In this document: piece by piece, positions 45,570 through 57,918 of the stretch
Position numbering within the stretch: position 1 is the stretch's first letter
Layout of the letters: every line of letters begins with the position of its first letter
Source: Gnetum montanum
Lineage: Eukaryota; Streptophyta; Gnetopsida; Gnetales; Gnetaceae
Length of the DNA stretch: 64,000 bases
Assembly (NCBI GenBank): GCA_015680685.1
Contig: MNCI01015786.1
Coordinates: 20,833-84,832, forward strand
Direction of reading: 5' to 3'
Position numbers and translations under genes: made by a program
The notes under the pieces: generated by a model
Database searches by the model: none
Seen by the model: the letters and a program-made list of their open reading frames with translations, nothing else
What the model was told of the DNA's origin: nothing

Positions 45570-47340
45570 ATGTCTTCTTCTTTGCACAAAAGCACTTCAC
45601 CGCCTAGGACTAACACAAGAAATAATCAGCAGAAAAATACACATGATGTTGATCTGCCAATCCCTCAATAGTTTTGTGTGATATATATATTCATCTCAAT
45701 GAATATGTACCTGACTTCACCTTTATTCTCCACCAAGATGAACAGCTGTATTGGCGTGACTTGGAAGGTAACATAGTGTTACCTCCCAACTATTTAGTCC
45801 CAAGTATGCTCCTTCATGCTCTCACACGAATAGGCATGCAACACTTACATGCAAAGTACATTGCGCAGGATTATGATTCAAGAGACTATCGTCCCACTGA
45901 AGCACAATGCCAAAGAGTTGCAACAGGAGAGACACCATAAGTCCTTGAAGGAAAAATGATCTAAGGATGCCCCACATTTTTTAAGTGAAATTGAGGGTGA
46001 TGAACCTGCCTTAGGTAGTCATCCACATAATGATGTTCCTCCCCTTGACTTTGGCCAAGGGGTTGTATATCAGAACCTTCATTCTACTATTCACAACCCA
46101 GGTGCTGATACTAGTAGACACAAAGTGTCTGGAAAAGGAACAAAGACACATGAAAAAGGTGGGCATTCTGATCGCAATCACAATCAAGGGAAAGACCATC
46201 GAAGAGAAGGTACTAGATACCATCATCATGGTGGTTCTCCTTCTTCTTCACCTTCATCATCTCCGTCACCCTCTCCCTCTGTGTCTAGACGTAGCCATAG
46301 GGAAACAAATCATGAGGATAAGGGCAAACAAAGTGGAAGTCATAGACAAGACAACCAAGATAGAGGGCGAGGGCACTATAAGAAATCACACCAGAGAAGA
46401 AGGGAGAGTAGGGAACCACATAGGCACCATAGACACCATGAACGAGATGATCATGATGAACCCCTACTCACTACCAGAAGCATGCTAGACATAACTGAGG
46501 CTGTGAGAGTTCCAACAAGGCACCAAAAAGATAGTAGGATCAAGAGGTTAGACATGAATAACATCCCACGATTTGAAGGGGGATATAATTCTAATCCTCA
46601 AAATCACTTACAAGCATTTCATGATGTGTGTGCCTTGCAAAACATAGAAAATGAATGGAAAAAGCTTAAGTTATTCCCAATGACACTAATAAAAGAAGCT
46701 GAAAGTTGGTACTGGTCCTTAGAACCAGAATCCATTCGTAGGTGGAGTACTATGTTAAAACTATTCAACGATAAGTACCAAATGTACTCCTAGGTGTCTA
46801 ACCTGGGAAAGCAAATCCAAGGATGGAAACAAGGAAGTCATGAACCCTTGGATGCTACCATGGGCCATTATTATGCACTATTACATCGTTGTCCTAGCCA
46901 TGGTTATTTGCAATGAGATTAACTACGCCATCTTGTAGATGGGCTTAGGCATGAAACAAGAAGAACTCTTGGGCTTATGCCCAAGGAAGGTTATCTAAGC
47001 TTAGGTCCCATCAAATTCACATACTATTGGAGTAAGTTGCTAAGGAAGAAGGTGAGCTATGAAAAAGAGAAAGTGCAGAAGAATATAACCAAGATCCTTC
47101 CCTCTGAAAGAAGGGAGTCAGATTCTGCAAGGATGAGGAAGAGTCACCACCTGAAGAGATGGTGAATAGGAAAACCTTGCATATTCAAAAGTTAGCATCA
47201 GAAGTATCGGCAAAGGTAGACCAAATGTGGGACTCCTTGGATAGTAGGTTCCAAACTATCTCAAAGTAGTAGAGGAGTCTAGAGAGCGAGGTAGTGATCA
47301 TGACAAAAGGAAAAAGAGAGAAGAATAAAATGCACATAAC
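45570..47340 (+). pseudogene. gag: Broken gag of element E
   Basis: ATG 45570 (MSSSLHKSTSPPRTN) begins the frame; a shift near 45670 moves it. Blocks: NEYVPDFTFILHQDEQ (45700), DYDSRDYRPTEAQCQR (45880), a Ser-rich and His/Arg-rich hinge (46125-46480), then the capsid-like core at 46480-46900 (DMNNIPRFEGGYNSNPQNHL, ESWYWSLEPESIRRWS, LFNDKYQMYS). Same order as in D. Past 46900 the frame is broken. Confidence 0.85.
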
Positions 47341-48850
47341 AAGGGTAAGGGTAAAGTTGTTATTATTGAAGAGGTTGTGGACTCAGATACAGATGATGAT
47401 AGTGGATGTGAGATCTATCAATATGACCATCCTAAAGAATGTTGTCCTATAATCTCATATTTATAGGAGTCTGGGGTGTATGCACTTAATCCACATTTAA
47501 ACAAATGGAAAACATCCCAACGGTTACCTTATTCCCAAGGTAACCCAAGACATTTTCACCAACCTTTAATGTATTATCCAAGTGGAACTCCACCATAACC
47601 AATTGAGCAACATCAACAGTGGCAGCACCCACAATCATGGGGAATGCCACCACCAAGGCAACAATATCCTTACCAGCAACCAGACCCATATGGATATTAC
47701 GTGCAACATCCAATCTCTCCACATGACTTTGTTGGTCACATTACTCCCCAACATCACTACCAAGCCTGTAAATACTATAGGGCTCCCTCTCCTAGGGGAA
47801 ACATTCCACAATTATACCAACCTTCCAATCCGGCTACATATCTCCCATCAATAGCTCCATTACCACCTTCTCCAATAATGCAAGGTGAACTCCCTGCTTA
47901 GCCACAGCAATGCAATGCCACAAGGGTTGTTAATCCTTGACCTACTGTTGGTTCTAAAAACCATACAAAGAAAAGATCTTTCTTTAGAATCAACAATCCA
48001 ACCAAGCCTTTACAACCCCAAGTGGATGAGTCTTTGGACACATCCCTATCAACTAAAGCTTCAGAGTCCCCTTTGAACTTAACATTGCATTCAACACATA
48101 CAGTCATGTTAACACATGTTGTGACTGATTGGATTAAAGTTGGCCACCTTCCCAAGAAATTCTCTAATCCTGGGAGCCCCCTAATATATCTACAAATCGC
48201 TGGGAATGAGCCATGCAAAGCTCTTTTGGATTCAAGTTTTGGTGTCGACCTAATATCCCAAGAAATGTATAATGCCTAGAACTTTCCCCCATTAAAAAAG
48301 AGCAATATCCATTTAGAGTTAGCCGACCAGTCCATCACTATTCCCTTGGGCTTGGTGGAGGACATTATTACCACTGTTTATGGGTGGTCGTATCCAGCTA
48401 ACTTCCTAGTGATTCAGGTGAATAACAGTAAGGGGGACTTCCCAATCATAATGGGAAGGGCATGGCTAAGCACTATCGATGCATGGCTAGGTATCTATGA
48501 TCTTTCCCTAGAAATATCTAAGGAAAATACTCTCGAAAAGATTGAGAAGAAGAAGGTTCCATGCATCGCATATAGTGACACAATGTACAATTACATGCAG
48601 AGATCATGGGTTGTGCAGAGTTTGACATTGCCTACATGCAATCAGTATGCACAAATGATCAATATACAAAGGTGCCTGTATGCAGTAGCCACACGACAAG
48701 AAGACACCCAATGGCTAATAGCTGATCAAGAAAGAAACTCACTAATATGCATTGGATTAATTGAGGGTTTGACTTGCACTTACATAGATAGCATTGATGC
48801 ATGAGAGCAAGTCCACCACCAACTTCCTAGTCCTAACTTAGAAAACATCA
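47341..48850 (+). pseudogene. Gag-pol linker and protease of element E
   Basis: A Pro/Gln/Tyr-rich linker (47520-47900, e.g. PRQQYPYQQPDPYGYYVQ) precedes the protease, as in D. The protease at 48180-48600 contains CKALLDSSFGVDLISQEMY; its active site is Asp-Ser-Ser where D keeps Asp-Ser-Gly, a change explained by one G-to-A (GGT to AGT at 48235). FPIIMGRAWLSTIDA matches the second half of the fold. Confidence 0.84.
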
Positions 48851-50365
48851 ACTAGGGGAAGTTGGAAATCCCTAAGAAATTTAAACAAGAGCCCCTAGAG
48901 CTAGAACCATTACCCACCGGTATGGAGTACACATTCCTTAAGAATGGAAAACTGGTAATCATCAATGCAAGACTTGCTCTGCAACAAAAAGAAAGTCTGC
49001 TCAAGGTAATAAATAAGTGGTCAAAAGCCTTCACCTAGTCATATCTGGAATTAACTGGAATAGATCCTAGGATATGCCAGCATAGGATTTACACTAACTC
49101 CTCCATGAAGCCTTGAAAACAACCACAAAGGTGCTTGAACCCAAAGTTGAAACAAGTAGTGAAAGAAGAAATCGAAAAATTTCTAAAGGCTAGGTTCATA
49201 TACCCCATTACTGATAGAGAATGGCTAGCTCCTTGGTAATCATGCGTAAGAAGGGAGGCAAATGGAGGGTGTGCATAGATTTTAGGCTGCTAAACATGGC
49301 AACATTCAAGATCACTTTCCATTTCCATTTGTTGACCAAGTCTTAGACACAATAGCAACACATTGATATTATAGTTTTCTGGATGGCTATAGCGGATACA
49401 ACCAAATACAAATAGCCATAGAAGACCAAGCTAAAACTACCTTCACCAGTCCTTGGGGAATGTTTGCATACAAACAAATGTCATTTGGCTTATGCAATGC
49501 CCCTGCAACATTTCAACACTTAGTTCTAAGTATTTTCCAACAGTAGATAGGAAATGGTGTGGAAGTCTTTATGGATGACTTCTCCACTTACGGAGCAAGT
49601 TTTGATCAAGCCTTAGACCAGTTAAAACAAGTGTTGAAAAGATGTGTAGAAACTAATCTAAGGCTCAACTGGAAAAAAAATCCATTTAATGATCCAAGAA
49701 GGTGTAGTACTTAGGTATAAAATTTCACATGTAGGGATAGAGGTAGACCTTGAGAAAATCAAAGTCATCCAAGGAATCATCTGTCAACCGGAAACTATCA
49801 AAGACATTCGATCATTCCTTTGACACATTGGCTATTATAGGAGATTCATAGAGAACTTTTTCAAGGCTACCAAACCATTAGTAGAGTTAATGAAAAAGGA
49901 CATACCCTTTGAGTGGGCTAGGGAATGCAAACTAGCTTTCCAAACTCTGAAACAGAAGCTGGTAGAAACACCCATTCTACAAGCTCCTAACTGGTTCAGG
50001 TCATTTCATATCATGACCAATGCATCCAACTATGCCTTAGGAGTTGTTCTTACATAATTAGATGATCATAAATGCCCTTATTATATCCACTGTGCAAGTA
50101 AAAGTATAGCTAGTGCACAACTTAACTACACTACTACAGAAAAAGAATTAATGGCTATAGTGTTTGCACTAGAAAAATTTGGGCACTATGTATTGGGATA
50201 CAAAGTGTTCATACACACATATCATAGTGCAATCTAGTTTCTCATGAATAAGCCAATGGTAAGCCCCTATATTATATGATGGCTGGTAATCCCACAAGAG
50301 TTTGATCTAACGATGATCGATCGTAAAGGCATTGAGAACATAGTTGCTGATCATTTAACTTAGTT
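48851..50365 (+). pseudogene. pol: RT and RNase H of element E
   Basis: RT is spread over three frames. Recognisable blocks are VCIDFRLLNMAT (49270), SFLDGYSGYNQIQIAIEDQA (49376), PWGMFAYKQMSFGLCNAPAT (49455) and catalytic VEVFMDDFSTYG with both Asp at 49574-49579. FMDDFS is the form typical of Athila. RNase H at 49990-50350 has YALGVVL and QLNYTTTEKELMAIVFALEK. At least two frameshifts and about ten stops. Confidence 0.87.
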
Positions 50366-51720
50366 GTGCTGGGACAGCAAAGAGGATGAGTATCCTATTT
50401 TTGATCACTTCCCTGATGAGTTCCTCTTTGCTGGTGTAGTGAATGACCAATCACCCATAGAGATAAATTCATATAGTAGCATTCTTACCTATCTCCTTAC
50501 CCAAAGAACACCATAAGAGTTAGACCTTAAGAAGAAACAACAGTTTCTTCATAGGGCTAAGTACTATTATGGAAATTGATGGACAACTTTACAAAGTATG
50601 TCCCAATGGCTTGGTTCAATGGTGTGTTCCTGATAGAGATCAACTAAGAGTTCTCCAAGATGCTCATGAGGGCCCTTGTGGGGGTCACTATGCTGGGAGA
50701 TGAATAGCTATTAAGATCCTACTTGTAGGTTATTATTGGCCTACCTTGTTCTAGGACACCCATCACTTCATCCAATCTTGTGAATGTTGTCAACGTGATG
50801 CGGGAATGACTGCTAGAATGGAGGGTTCGCAATAATGGATTTAACTGTTAAAACCCTTTGACATTTGGGGAATTGATTTCATGGGGCCCATTACACCAAT
50901 GTCCAATGAAAAAGCATACATCATAGTTTCTGTAGACTACTTAACTAAATGGGTTGAGTAGCTACCGTTAAAGATTGCACATCATCTACAGCTGCACTAT
51001 TTTTTCAACAATAGGTTGTCAAAAAGTTTGGTGTGCCACGTGCACTTATCTCAGATAATGGTACACACTTTACAGGTGCAACTTTTCGAAAGTTAATGCA
51101 ACGCTTAGGAGTTGAGCAAAAATTGACTACACCATACCACCCCCAAGCAAATGGTCAAGCCAAGGTTACCAACAAGGAGATTACCAAGATACTGACCAGA
51201 ACCATTAGCAAATATAGGTGAGATTGGAGCACTAAACTGAATGATGCTCTTTGGGCATACCACTCCATGTGAAAACTCCCTATAGGCTACTCTCCCTATG
51301 AGTTAGTGTATGGAAAACTTCCAATGCTCCCTATCCAAACTGAACTCCATACACTAGCCACAACATGTGACCTCAACCTTGACCTTGATCTAGCACAAAA
51401 ACAAAGATTGATAACTCTTAACTTGCTAAATGAGAATCGACTAGCTGCCTTGTCATCTAATGAGTTGAACAAGGCATTTAATAAACAATGTCATGACCTG
51501 AAAATTATGAAAGTTAAGTATCAGCCAGGAGATAAGGTTCTCTACTGAAACCCCACACATGTGTCACAACGTACCAAATTTCAAACACTATGGGAAGGAC
51601 CTTACATCATTTATGCAACTTTTCCTTCAAGAGGAATGACCATATACAAACCTGAGAGCCCAGATAAATGACTGTTAGTTAATGTGCAATAAACAAAACC
51701 TTTCCATGAATTTAGGATAG
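50366..51720 (+). pseudogene. pol: Integrase of element E
   Basis: Zinc-finger half (50650-50800): DAHEGPCGGHYAGR then SCECCQRDA gives the His-His-Cys-Cys set. Core: [11 protein letters not shown] (first Asp, about 50873), VPRALISDNGTHFTGA (second Asp, 51033-51080), ANGQAKVTNKE with Lys in place of the catalytic Glu near 51163. C-terminal part to about 51720 includes VKYQPGDKVLY and LWEGPYII. Stops throughout; the D,D,E triad is incomplete. Confidence 0.87.
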
Positions 51721-53737
51721 CCAGAACATATGCTACCTCTATAAGTGGGCAGCCTTGCTCATTGTTTTGGATCTCCTCCTTCCAACTCAATCATGGGGGA
51801 GATAGCCACCTTAGCTAACAATTGAAGGCCCTTGGTCCTTTTTAAATTTTTGTTCTACACATTTTTGTTTTACACATTTTTGGTTTGCACACTTCTTTAA
51901 ACTTCCTTGTTTTTGTTTTTCACCATTGTTCATATTTTTACCATTTATTTGTATGATTACTTTATTTTTTCATCATCCAATAAGTGTTCATGATGGTGGT
52001 ATGAATAATATCATATCGATTGCTAATGTTTGGATTTTACCTTTGCAGTATGATGTCGATATTAAGGTATGGTTCTTTTGATTAAACAGGAAATGAGTCC
52101 ACAACGTTCATGCATCCATAAAACCCTATGATTTTCCTTGGCTTGGAACTATATAGTCCCTTTATTTAAGAAAATAGTTAACAAATTGGTGACTAGGTAT
52201 TTCTCAAACTAAGGAAAGACTCAAAGGATGAAAAGGGTGTGACTTTAAGGGGATTCTATGCATTTGTACTGGCTATTCTCTTGAGTTCTTGGATGCTTTT
52301 TCTTTGGGTTTTCCACCATTCTGATCATTCATCAAATTACCAGAAGCTGAGTACTTAAAAATAAGTCTTTGCATGGTGTGGTTCTAATGCGAAAAACACA
52401 AAAAAAAAACAAAACAGTGAGAATTCAAAGCGCACCCCTTAGACACAATAATGAACTTGGGCTACACGAACTAGTTTTGGCACTATAAAGACATGTTACC
52501 CATGCCTGAAGGTTCCCACTAACTAAGGCCCCTTCTCGCTTCCTGGTTCTCCATCTCACTCTCCTTGGAATGGTGGTGACTTTTTGTAAAGGCATTCTTG
52601 TTGCTTAAAGAGGATGGGTTGATCAAATGTGTTGATGCAAGGTCACTGAATGTGGTTTGTTGAGCCTAGATTTGGAATGAGTTCTACTTGATCACATTAA
52701 CAATGTTACACACAAGGGACTTTACACAACCTTGTTCTTGGGTTTCCATTCCATTCTCTCCTCTCCACCTTTCTTTTCCATTTCTCACCTCACTATCGGT
52801 TTTATCATTAGTTTGTATCTTGGTTGATGCATTGTTCTTCCTTGATAATTTCTTGTGGGTAAGTTTTTAACTCTTGCTTCCCAATGACATTCCTAGAGCC
52901 TATAGACTCTTTGGTTTGTGGATCTATCAGGGCATCAAGGGCATGAGCCTGCTTTGGGGAGGACCCACTGGCATTCCTTTTTGGTGCACTTGTTAACTTC
53001 TTTTCCTTAAACATTTTCTGCAATCAACAATTTTTGTTTCACCCCCATCTACAACATCCATTTTATTGGCATTGTCATTGTTACTTTTTCTCCATCTTTG
53101 TTATTCCTTATCTTTTTCCATCCTACCACTACCGGAGGTTTGCTCTTAGTCATGGGGGCCCAGGCACAAAAATTTTTCAATTTTTCCTAACCCCTACACC
53201 TTAGGTAGTCTCCAGTGTTAAAACTCCAAAATCAATGTCTACCATAACAACAACTTAGAAAATGCACTTTACATCAAGGCAAGGTATCAACTACATTGTG
53301 ATTTATCCACCTCGCTCATTTGTAACTATGTTGTGTATGCAAATGGAAATCATACAACAATGGACTAGGTATGGAGGAAACACTCAGGATGGACTAGAAC
53401 TAGAATGTTTACGAAAGGAGCAAGATTGGTGGCATGGCTATGGACAAACAATGGAAGGCACAATATTGGCATTAGTAGCAACATGTCTTATTCTTTTCTC
53501 TCTCTCTCTCTCTCTCCTTCTTCTCTTCCAGCTACCAAATAAGGCTGGATGTCATTTATGTACAGTGTTCACTTTTTTGGTCATGAACACTAATGTTGTC
53601 ATGTATTGTATTGTTGATCCATTCACTGGGCACGTTGAATCAGTCACCCTATTCCACCATCAATGGTCATTTAGTTAATAATCCCATACCTTCCTAATAT
53701 TTTGTAAGGAACTCGAGGATGAGTTTTCATTCAGTCA
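51721..53737 (+). other. 3' noncoding region of element E
   Basis: Starts with CTCCTTCCAACTCAATCATG and GGGGGAGATAG, a block also at 55975-56000 of D after integrase. T-rich stretches with repeated TTTTACACATTTTTG follow (51850-51900). A CT microsatellite lies at 53497-53517. Short open stretches show no domain; no third ORF is seen. Confidence 0.65.
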
Positions 53738-53745
53738 TGGGGGTA
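53738..53745 (+). other. Polypurine tract of element E
   Basis: TGGGGGTA directly before the LTR start TGATAAACC, the expected position. It is short and would be weak as a primer. Confidence 0.55.
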
Positions 53746-54596
53746 TGATAAACCATGATATCGCGTATGCAATATCGCGTCCACGATATCACATCTATGA
53801 TATCAAATCGACCATGTGATATCGAATACCTGATATCACGGCCCGTCTCCTTGCTTATAAATAAGAGGCGGTGCCCTTTTGTTTAGACATTAGAAGTTAG
53901 TCCCTTAGCCAAACTCTTGCCAATTTTTCCCCTCAGAGTTAGAATTATTTTTGCATGCCTATAGTAGGAGTCATAGAGTGAACGAATCTTTATTCGAGCA
54001 TTGTGTACCTGAGCACACTTTGTGTATGGAAATAAAGACGAACTTCATGATAAACCTTGCAGCATATAGAATAGATTAAGTAGTGTTCATTATTATTTAA
54101 TGCTTTTGTAGTTAATTAATGATTTCTCTTACCCTATAACTCTCTTAGTTAAATACACTCTTAGTTAAATACACTTAGTACAACCACTTTGAGCATGCGT
54201 GTAGCACTTGGAAACCCAATAACGATTAGCGTTTGGTAATCCCAGCAGCGTTGCACTAGTTCAAGATGTGTACGGCAAGTGGGAACGGATGCTAGTGTTA
54301 GGAGTACTTAAAACTTACTTAATTAGTAGTTAATTTGGATTAGTCACTTAGTTATCTCTTTTCCCCTCCTTATTAGCGTAGGATGCAAAACACATAAAAG
54401 CCATAAAAATCATATGCCTCAAGCTTACTTAACCATACAACCATGACATACAAGTAAGTTTGGGAAGACAACGATTAATCAACCCATTATTATTCCACAA
54501 CGGAACATAAGCACTTAGTCCTTGGAATTCGACTGGATCATTCATGAAACACTCGTATTTTTTTGGTTGAGCATAGGGGTACCTCGTCACTCATCA
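53746..54596 (+). repeat. 3' LTR of element E
   Basis: Starts TGATAAACCATGATATCG, ends CGTCACTCATCA. TATA box at 53856-53863. Five intact GATATC sites within its first 95 bases. A 16-bp tandem duplication (54142-54173, CTCTTAGTTAAATACA twice) is absent from the 5' LTR. Confidence 0.94.
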
Positions 54597-54601
54597 AATG
54601 G
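54597..54601. repeat. Target-site duplication of element E (right copy, AATGG)
   Basis: Follows the 3' LTR; compare TATGG at 44595-44599. Confidence 0.75.
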
Positions 54602-55880
54602 GATAACAAAGAGAAGGAAAGTTCACTATCTGGTCTATTTCCTAATGAACTTCTCTTTACTACTACAATAAATGAGCACACACTTGTAGAACCAAAACGG
54701 TATGATGGCATCCTCATTTATCTTCTCACTTAAGAGATGCCACAATATTTGGATTGTAGGAAGAAATAACAATTTCTTCATCGGGCTAAGCACTTCATGG
54801 AAATCAACAGACACCTATACAAGGTGTGCACTAATGGCCCAGTTTGTTGGTGTGTACCTAATGCAGATCAATCGCATGTTCTCCAAGATGCTCATGAGGG
54901 TCCTTGTGGGGACCACTATGCTGGGAGACACATGGCTATAAAAATCTTGATGGTAGGATACTATTGGCCGACAAGCTTTAGGGATGCCCAAGAATTTGTG
55001 TGATCCTTTAAGCATTATCAACGAGATGGTGGGATGATCTCACGTATGGATAGTCCTCAATAATAGATTCTGAAACCCTTTGACATATGGAACATAGATT
55101 TCATGGGTCCCATCACACCTATGTCCAATGGGAAGGTATATATAATCATTGTTGTTGATTGCTATACCAAATGGGAAAAAGTAGCAACCATCGCCAATTG
55201 TACATCATCTATTACTACTTAATTTGTACAACAAAATGTTGTGAACAGGTTTAGGGTGCCATGTGCACTGATTTTTGATAATGGAACCCATTTTACAAGT
55301 GCTACTTTTTGAAAACTCATTCAACACTTGGGGGTTGAACATAAATTAACAACACCCTATCACCCCCAAGCCAACAGTCAAGCAAATGTGACTAACAAGG
55401 AGATCACAAATATTCTAACAAGAACTATTAGCAAATATAGGAGAGACTAGAGCACAAAACTCAACGATGCCCTTTGGGCCTACCACTAAACATGAAAACT
55501 CCCTATTGACTACTCTCCCTACAAGCTAGTGTATAGAAAACTTCCAATACTCCTAATTCAATCCAAGTTATGTACACTCTCCATGGCCTATGACTTGGAT
55601 CTTGACCTAAGTTTGAAACAAAAAGAAATATTGATCAACTATTGGTAGCCCTATCTTGGAATGAAGTGCACAAAAAATTTAACAAACAATGTCATGATCT
55701 TAGAATACAAAAAGTAAAATTTCAATTGGCAAATAAAGTTCTCCATTGTATCCCCACACATGTACCACAAAAATCCAAATTCCAAATGGTGTGAGACGGG
55801 CATTATATAATTGATGAAACCTTTCCTTCTAGGGTCATGATCATATACAAACTTTAAAGCCTAAATAAAAAGCATTTGGC
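54602..55880 (+). pseudogene. pol: Integrase of element D (pol, second part)
   Basis: Continues the pol of D interrupted at 44599. It aligns with E from its first bases (FPNELLFT against FPDEFLFA). Zinc-finger half: DAHEGPCGDHYAGRHMAIKI. Core: [15 protein letters not shown] (55085-55130), then a mutated IFDNGTHF (55275) and QANVTNKEI near 55385. C-terminal part to about 55880. Broken by many stops. Confidence 0.87.
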
Positions 55881-57918
55881 CAACATCCAATAGATAAATC
55901 CTTTCCATGAGCCCAAGTAAGCTAATACAACACATACCTCAATGGATGGGCAACCACACTCAATTTTTTGAATCTCCTCCTTCCAATTCAATCATGAGGG
56001 AGATGGCCATCCATGCTAATCATATACATTGCTCCTCAATTTTTCTATGTTTTGTTTTACACATTTTTGTTTTTGCAAATTATTTATTTCACACTTTTTT
56101 GATTTTTTTTTTAAATTTCTCCTATTTTACACCATTTTTTGTTTTACACCATTGTTAGTACATTTAAAATTTTCTTGAATATTTTTAACTTTCTTATATA
56201 TTTTACTTTATTTTAGTGTTATTTTCTAATTTTTTATTAATAAACATACCTTATGCCAAAAATACACAATGGTGCTATAGCTATTGCTAATGGTGGTTTG
56301 AGCTTAATGTTTTGTTTGCTAATGTCTAGTTTCTATATTTGAATTTTCGTACCGATGGCTAAGACATGGTTTTTTTTTCATGGAATAGGCAATGAGTTCA
56401 TAACATCCACCCATCTAGAAAATCTACGATTTTCCTTCTTTTACAAGTATGAGCTTCCTTTTATTAAATAAACTTTTAATAAATTTATGATCTTGGTAGT
56501 TTTTAGAATTGGAAAGGATTCAAAGGTTTGCACTAGGTGTGACTTCAAGGGGACTCAATACTTTGTGTACTCTTCTACTTGCTTGGATGCATGAGTGTTT
56601 TCATAGGCTTCTTACCATTTTGTGTCAACCAATAACAAGAGGTTGAATAACTCTTTGCATGGTGTGCTCTCATCTAAAAAGCAAAAAGATAAACAAAACA
56701 AAAAAATGATGAAAATTTAAAGGACACCCCTTCGACAAATAAATGGGCTACAAGCACTAGTTATGGATCTTCTCAAGTCATTTAAACAAAAATTCACAAG
56801 GGACTTCTTATGAACTTAATTTGGAATTCCATCCCACCTTCTCCATCATCCATTTATGCTACCCATAACTCACCTCACTATCGGTGTCCATGTTCTTGAT
56901 TTGGTATCTTTGTCTAACGTACTTGAATTCTTTGGTAGAATCTTCTGAGTTTTGATCCTTAACTTTCATCAACCATTAATCACCTATGGAGCCCACAAAC
57001 TCCTTAGGTTGAGGGGATACAAGGGAAAACAAGGCATGTGCCTACTATGGGAAGCATCCACATGCATATCTCTTGGTTGGGTTCATTAAGCATCATATCC
57101 TTAGGCATTCTTGCAATCAAAATCTTTCATACCCCAAACCATGTGCTCCTCTAAGGATTTTCTTTAATTCACACATTCTCCATCAATTTTTTGAATTTTT
57201 AAGCTTTCAAAGAACCTCTTCAATGATTTAATCATATTCTTGGATTTTTTGGAACTCCATGGATCCCAAATTCATTCAAAAAATTCCTTGTATTTTTCGA
57301 AATATTCAAATTTGAAAATTTTGTTTATGGGCCCCATAAATACGGATCTGTTGATGGAGCCCATGTATATACGAGGCCCTATATATGTGGCCCCATTGAT
57401 GTAGTGTAAAAATAGTATAAATATGCAAGACCTCCCTTAGAAATGTTCACATTTGCTCACAAATGCTAAAGGAGTTTTTCAAATTTTCAAAGCCCAAAAC
57501 CTTCCAGAGCCCATAACTTCCTAACCATTTATCCAAATCACTCTGTTCTTTAGCCCTATAGCTACCAAAGGTAAGCTCTTGGTCAACGGGGCACAAATGT
57601 GCCATGTTGGACAAAAACAATTTTGCCATTTTTCTAACTTCTACAAAGGTTTAACTAGGAGATCAACATTTAAACAACAACTTACAAAAGTTAAACCTTT
57701 CCAACAAGCTCCAGTGACACTTATAATAAAAATTAATTAATAAAATAATTAATTTTCCATGGTCCAACCTTAGCCAAGTGTAACTAATTAGCAAGATAAG
57801 GTATTCAAAAAATTTCAAGTTACACATTATCTCTACTAATCTATGGATGTGTTGTGACAACAAATAGCACCAAAAGGCAAACACACACAAGAAGGAGGAC
57901 CATCTTAACAACAGGAGA
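55881..57918 (+). other. Noncoding region after integrase in element D
   Basis: Aligns loosely with 51721-53160 of E (shared CTCCTTCCAATTCAATCATG; a GGTAAGCTCTTGGTCA-like block at 57569). T-rich at 56040-56240. It is about 200 bp longer than in E; the extra sequence near 57320-57440 resembles the U3 of the D LTR (GTGGCCCCATTGATGTAG, GGGCCCCATAAATA). Confidence 0.55.

Larger units (their letters stand above)
44600..54596 (+). mobile_element. Athila-type Ty3/gypsy element E, inserted into pol of element D
   Basis: About 10 kb, with both LTRs, primer site, gag, protease, RT, RNase H and integrase in the usual order. Same strand as D. It splits D between RNase H and integrase. E has no third reading frame like that of D: only about 2 kb of noncoding sequence lies between integrase and 3' LTR. 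Stops and frameshifts make it inactive. Confidence 0.94.

Noticed and set aside
53497-53517. CT-rich tract as the polypurine tract of E
   Set aside because: Wrong strand and more than 200 bases from the LTR; a microsatellite.
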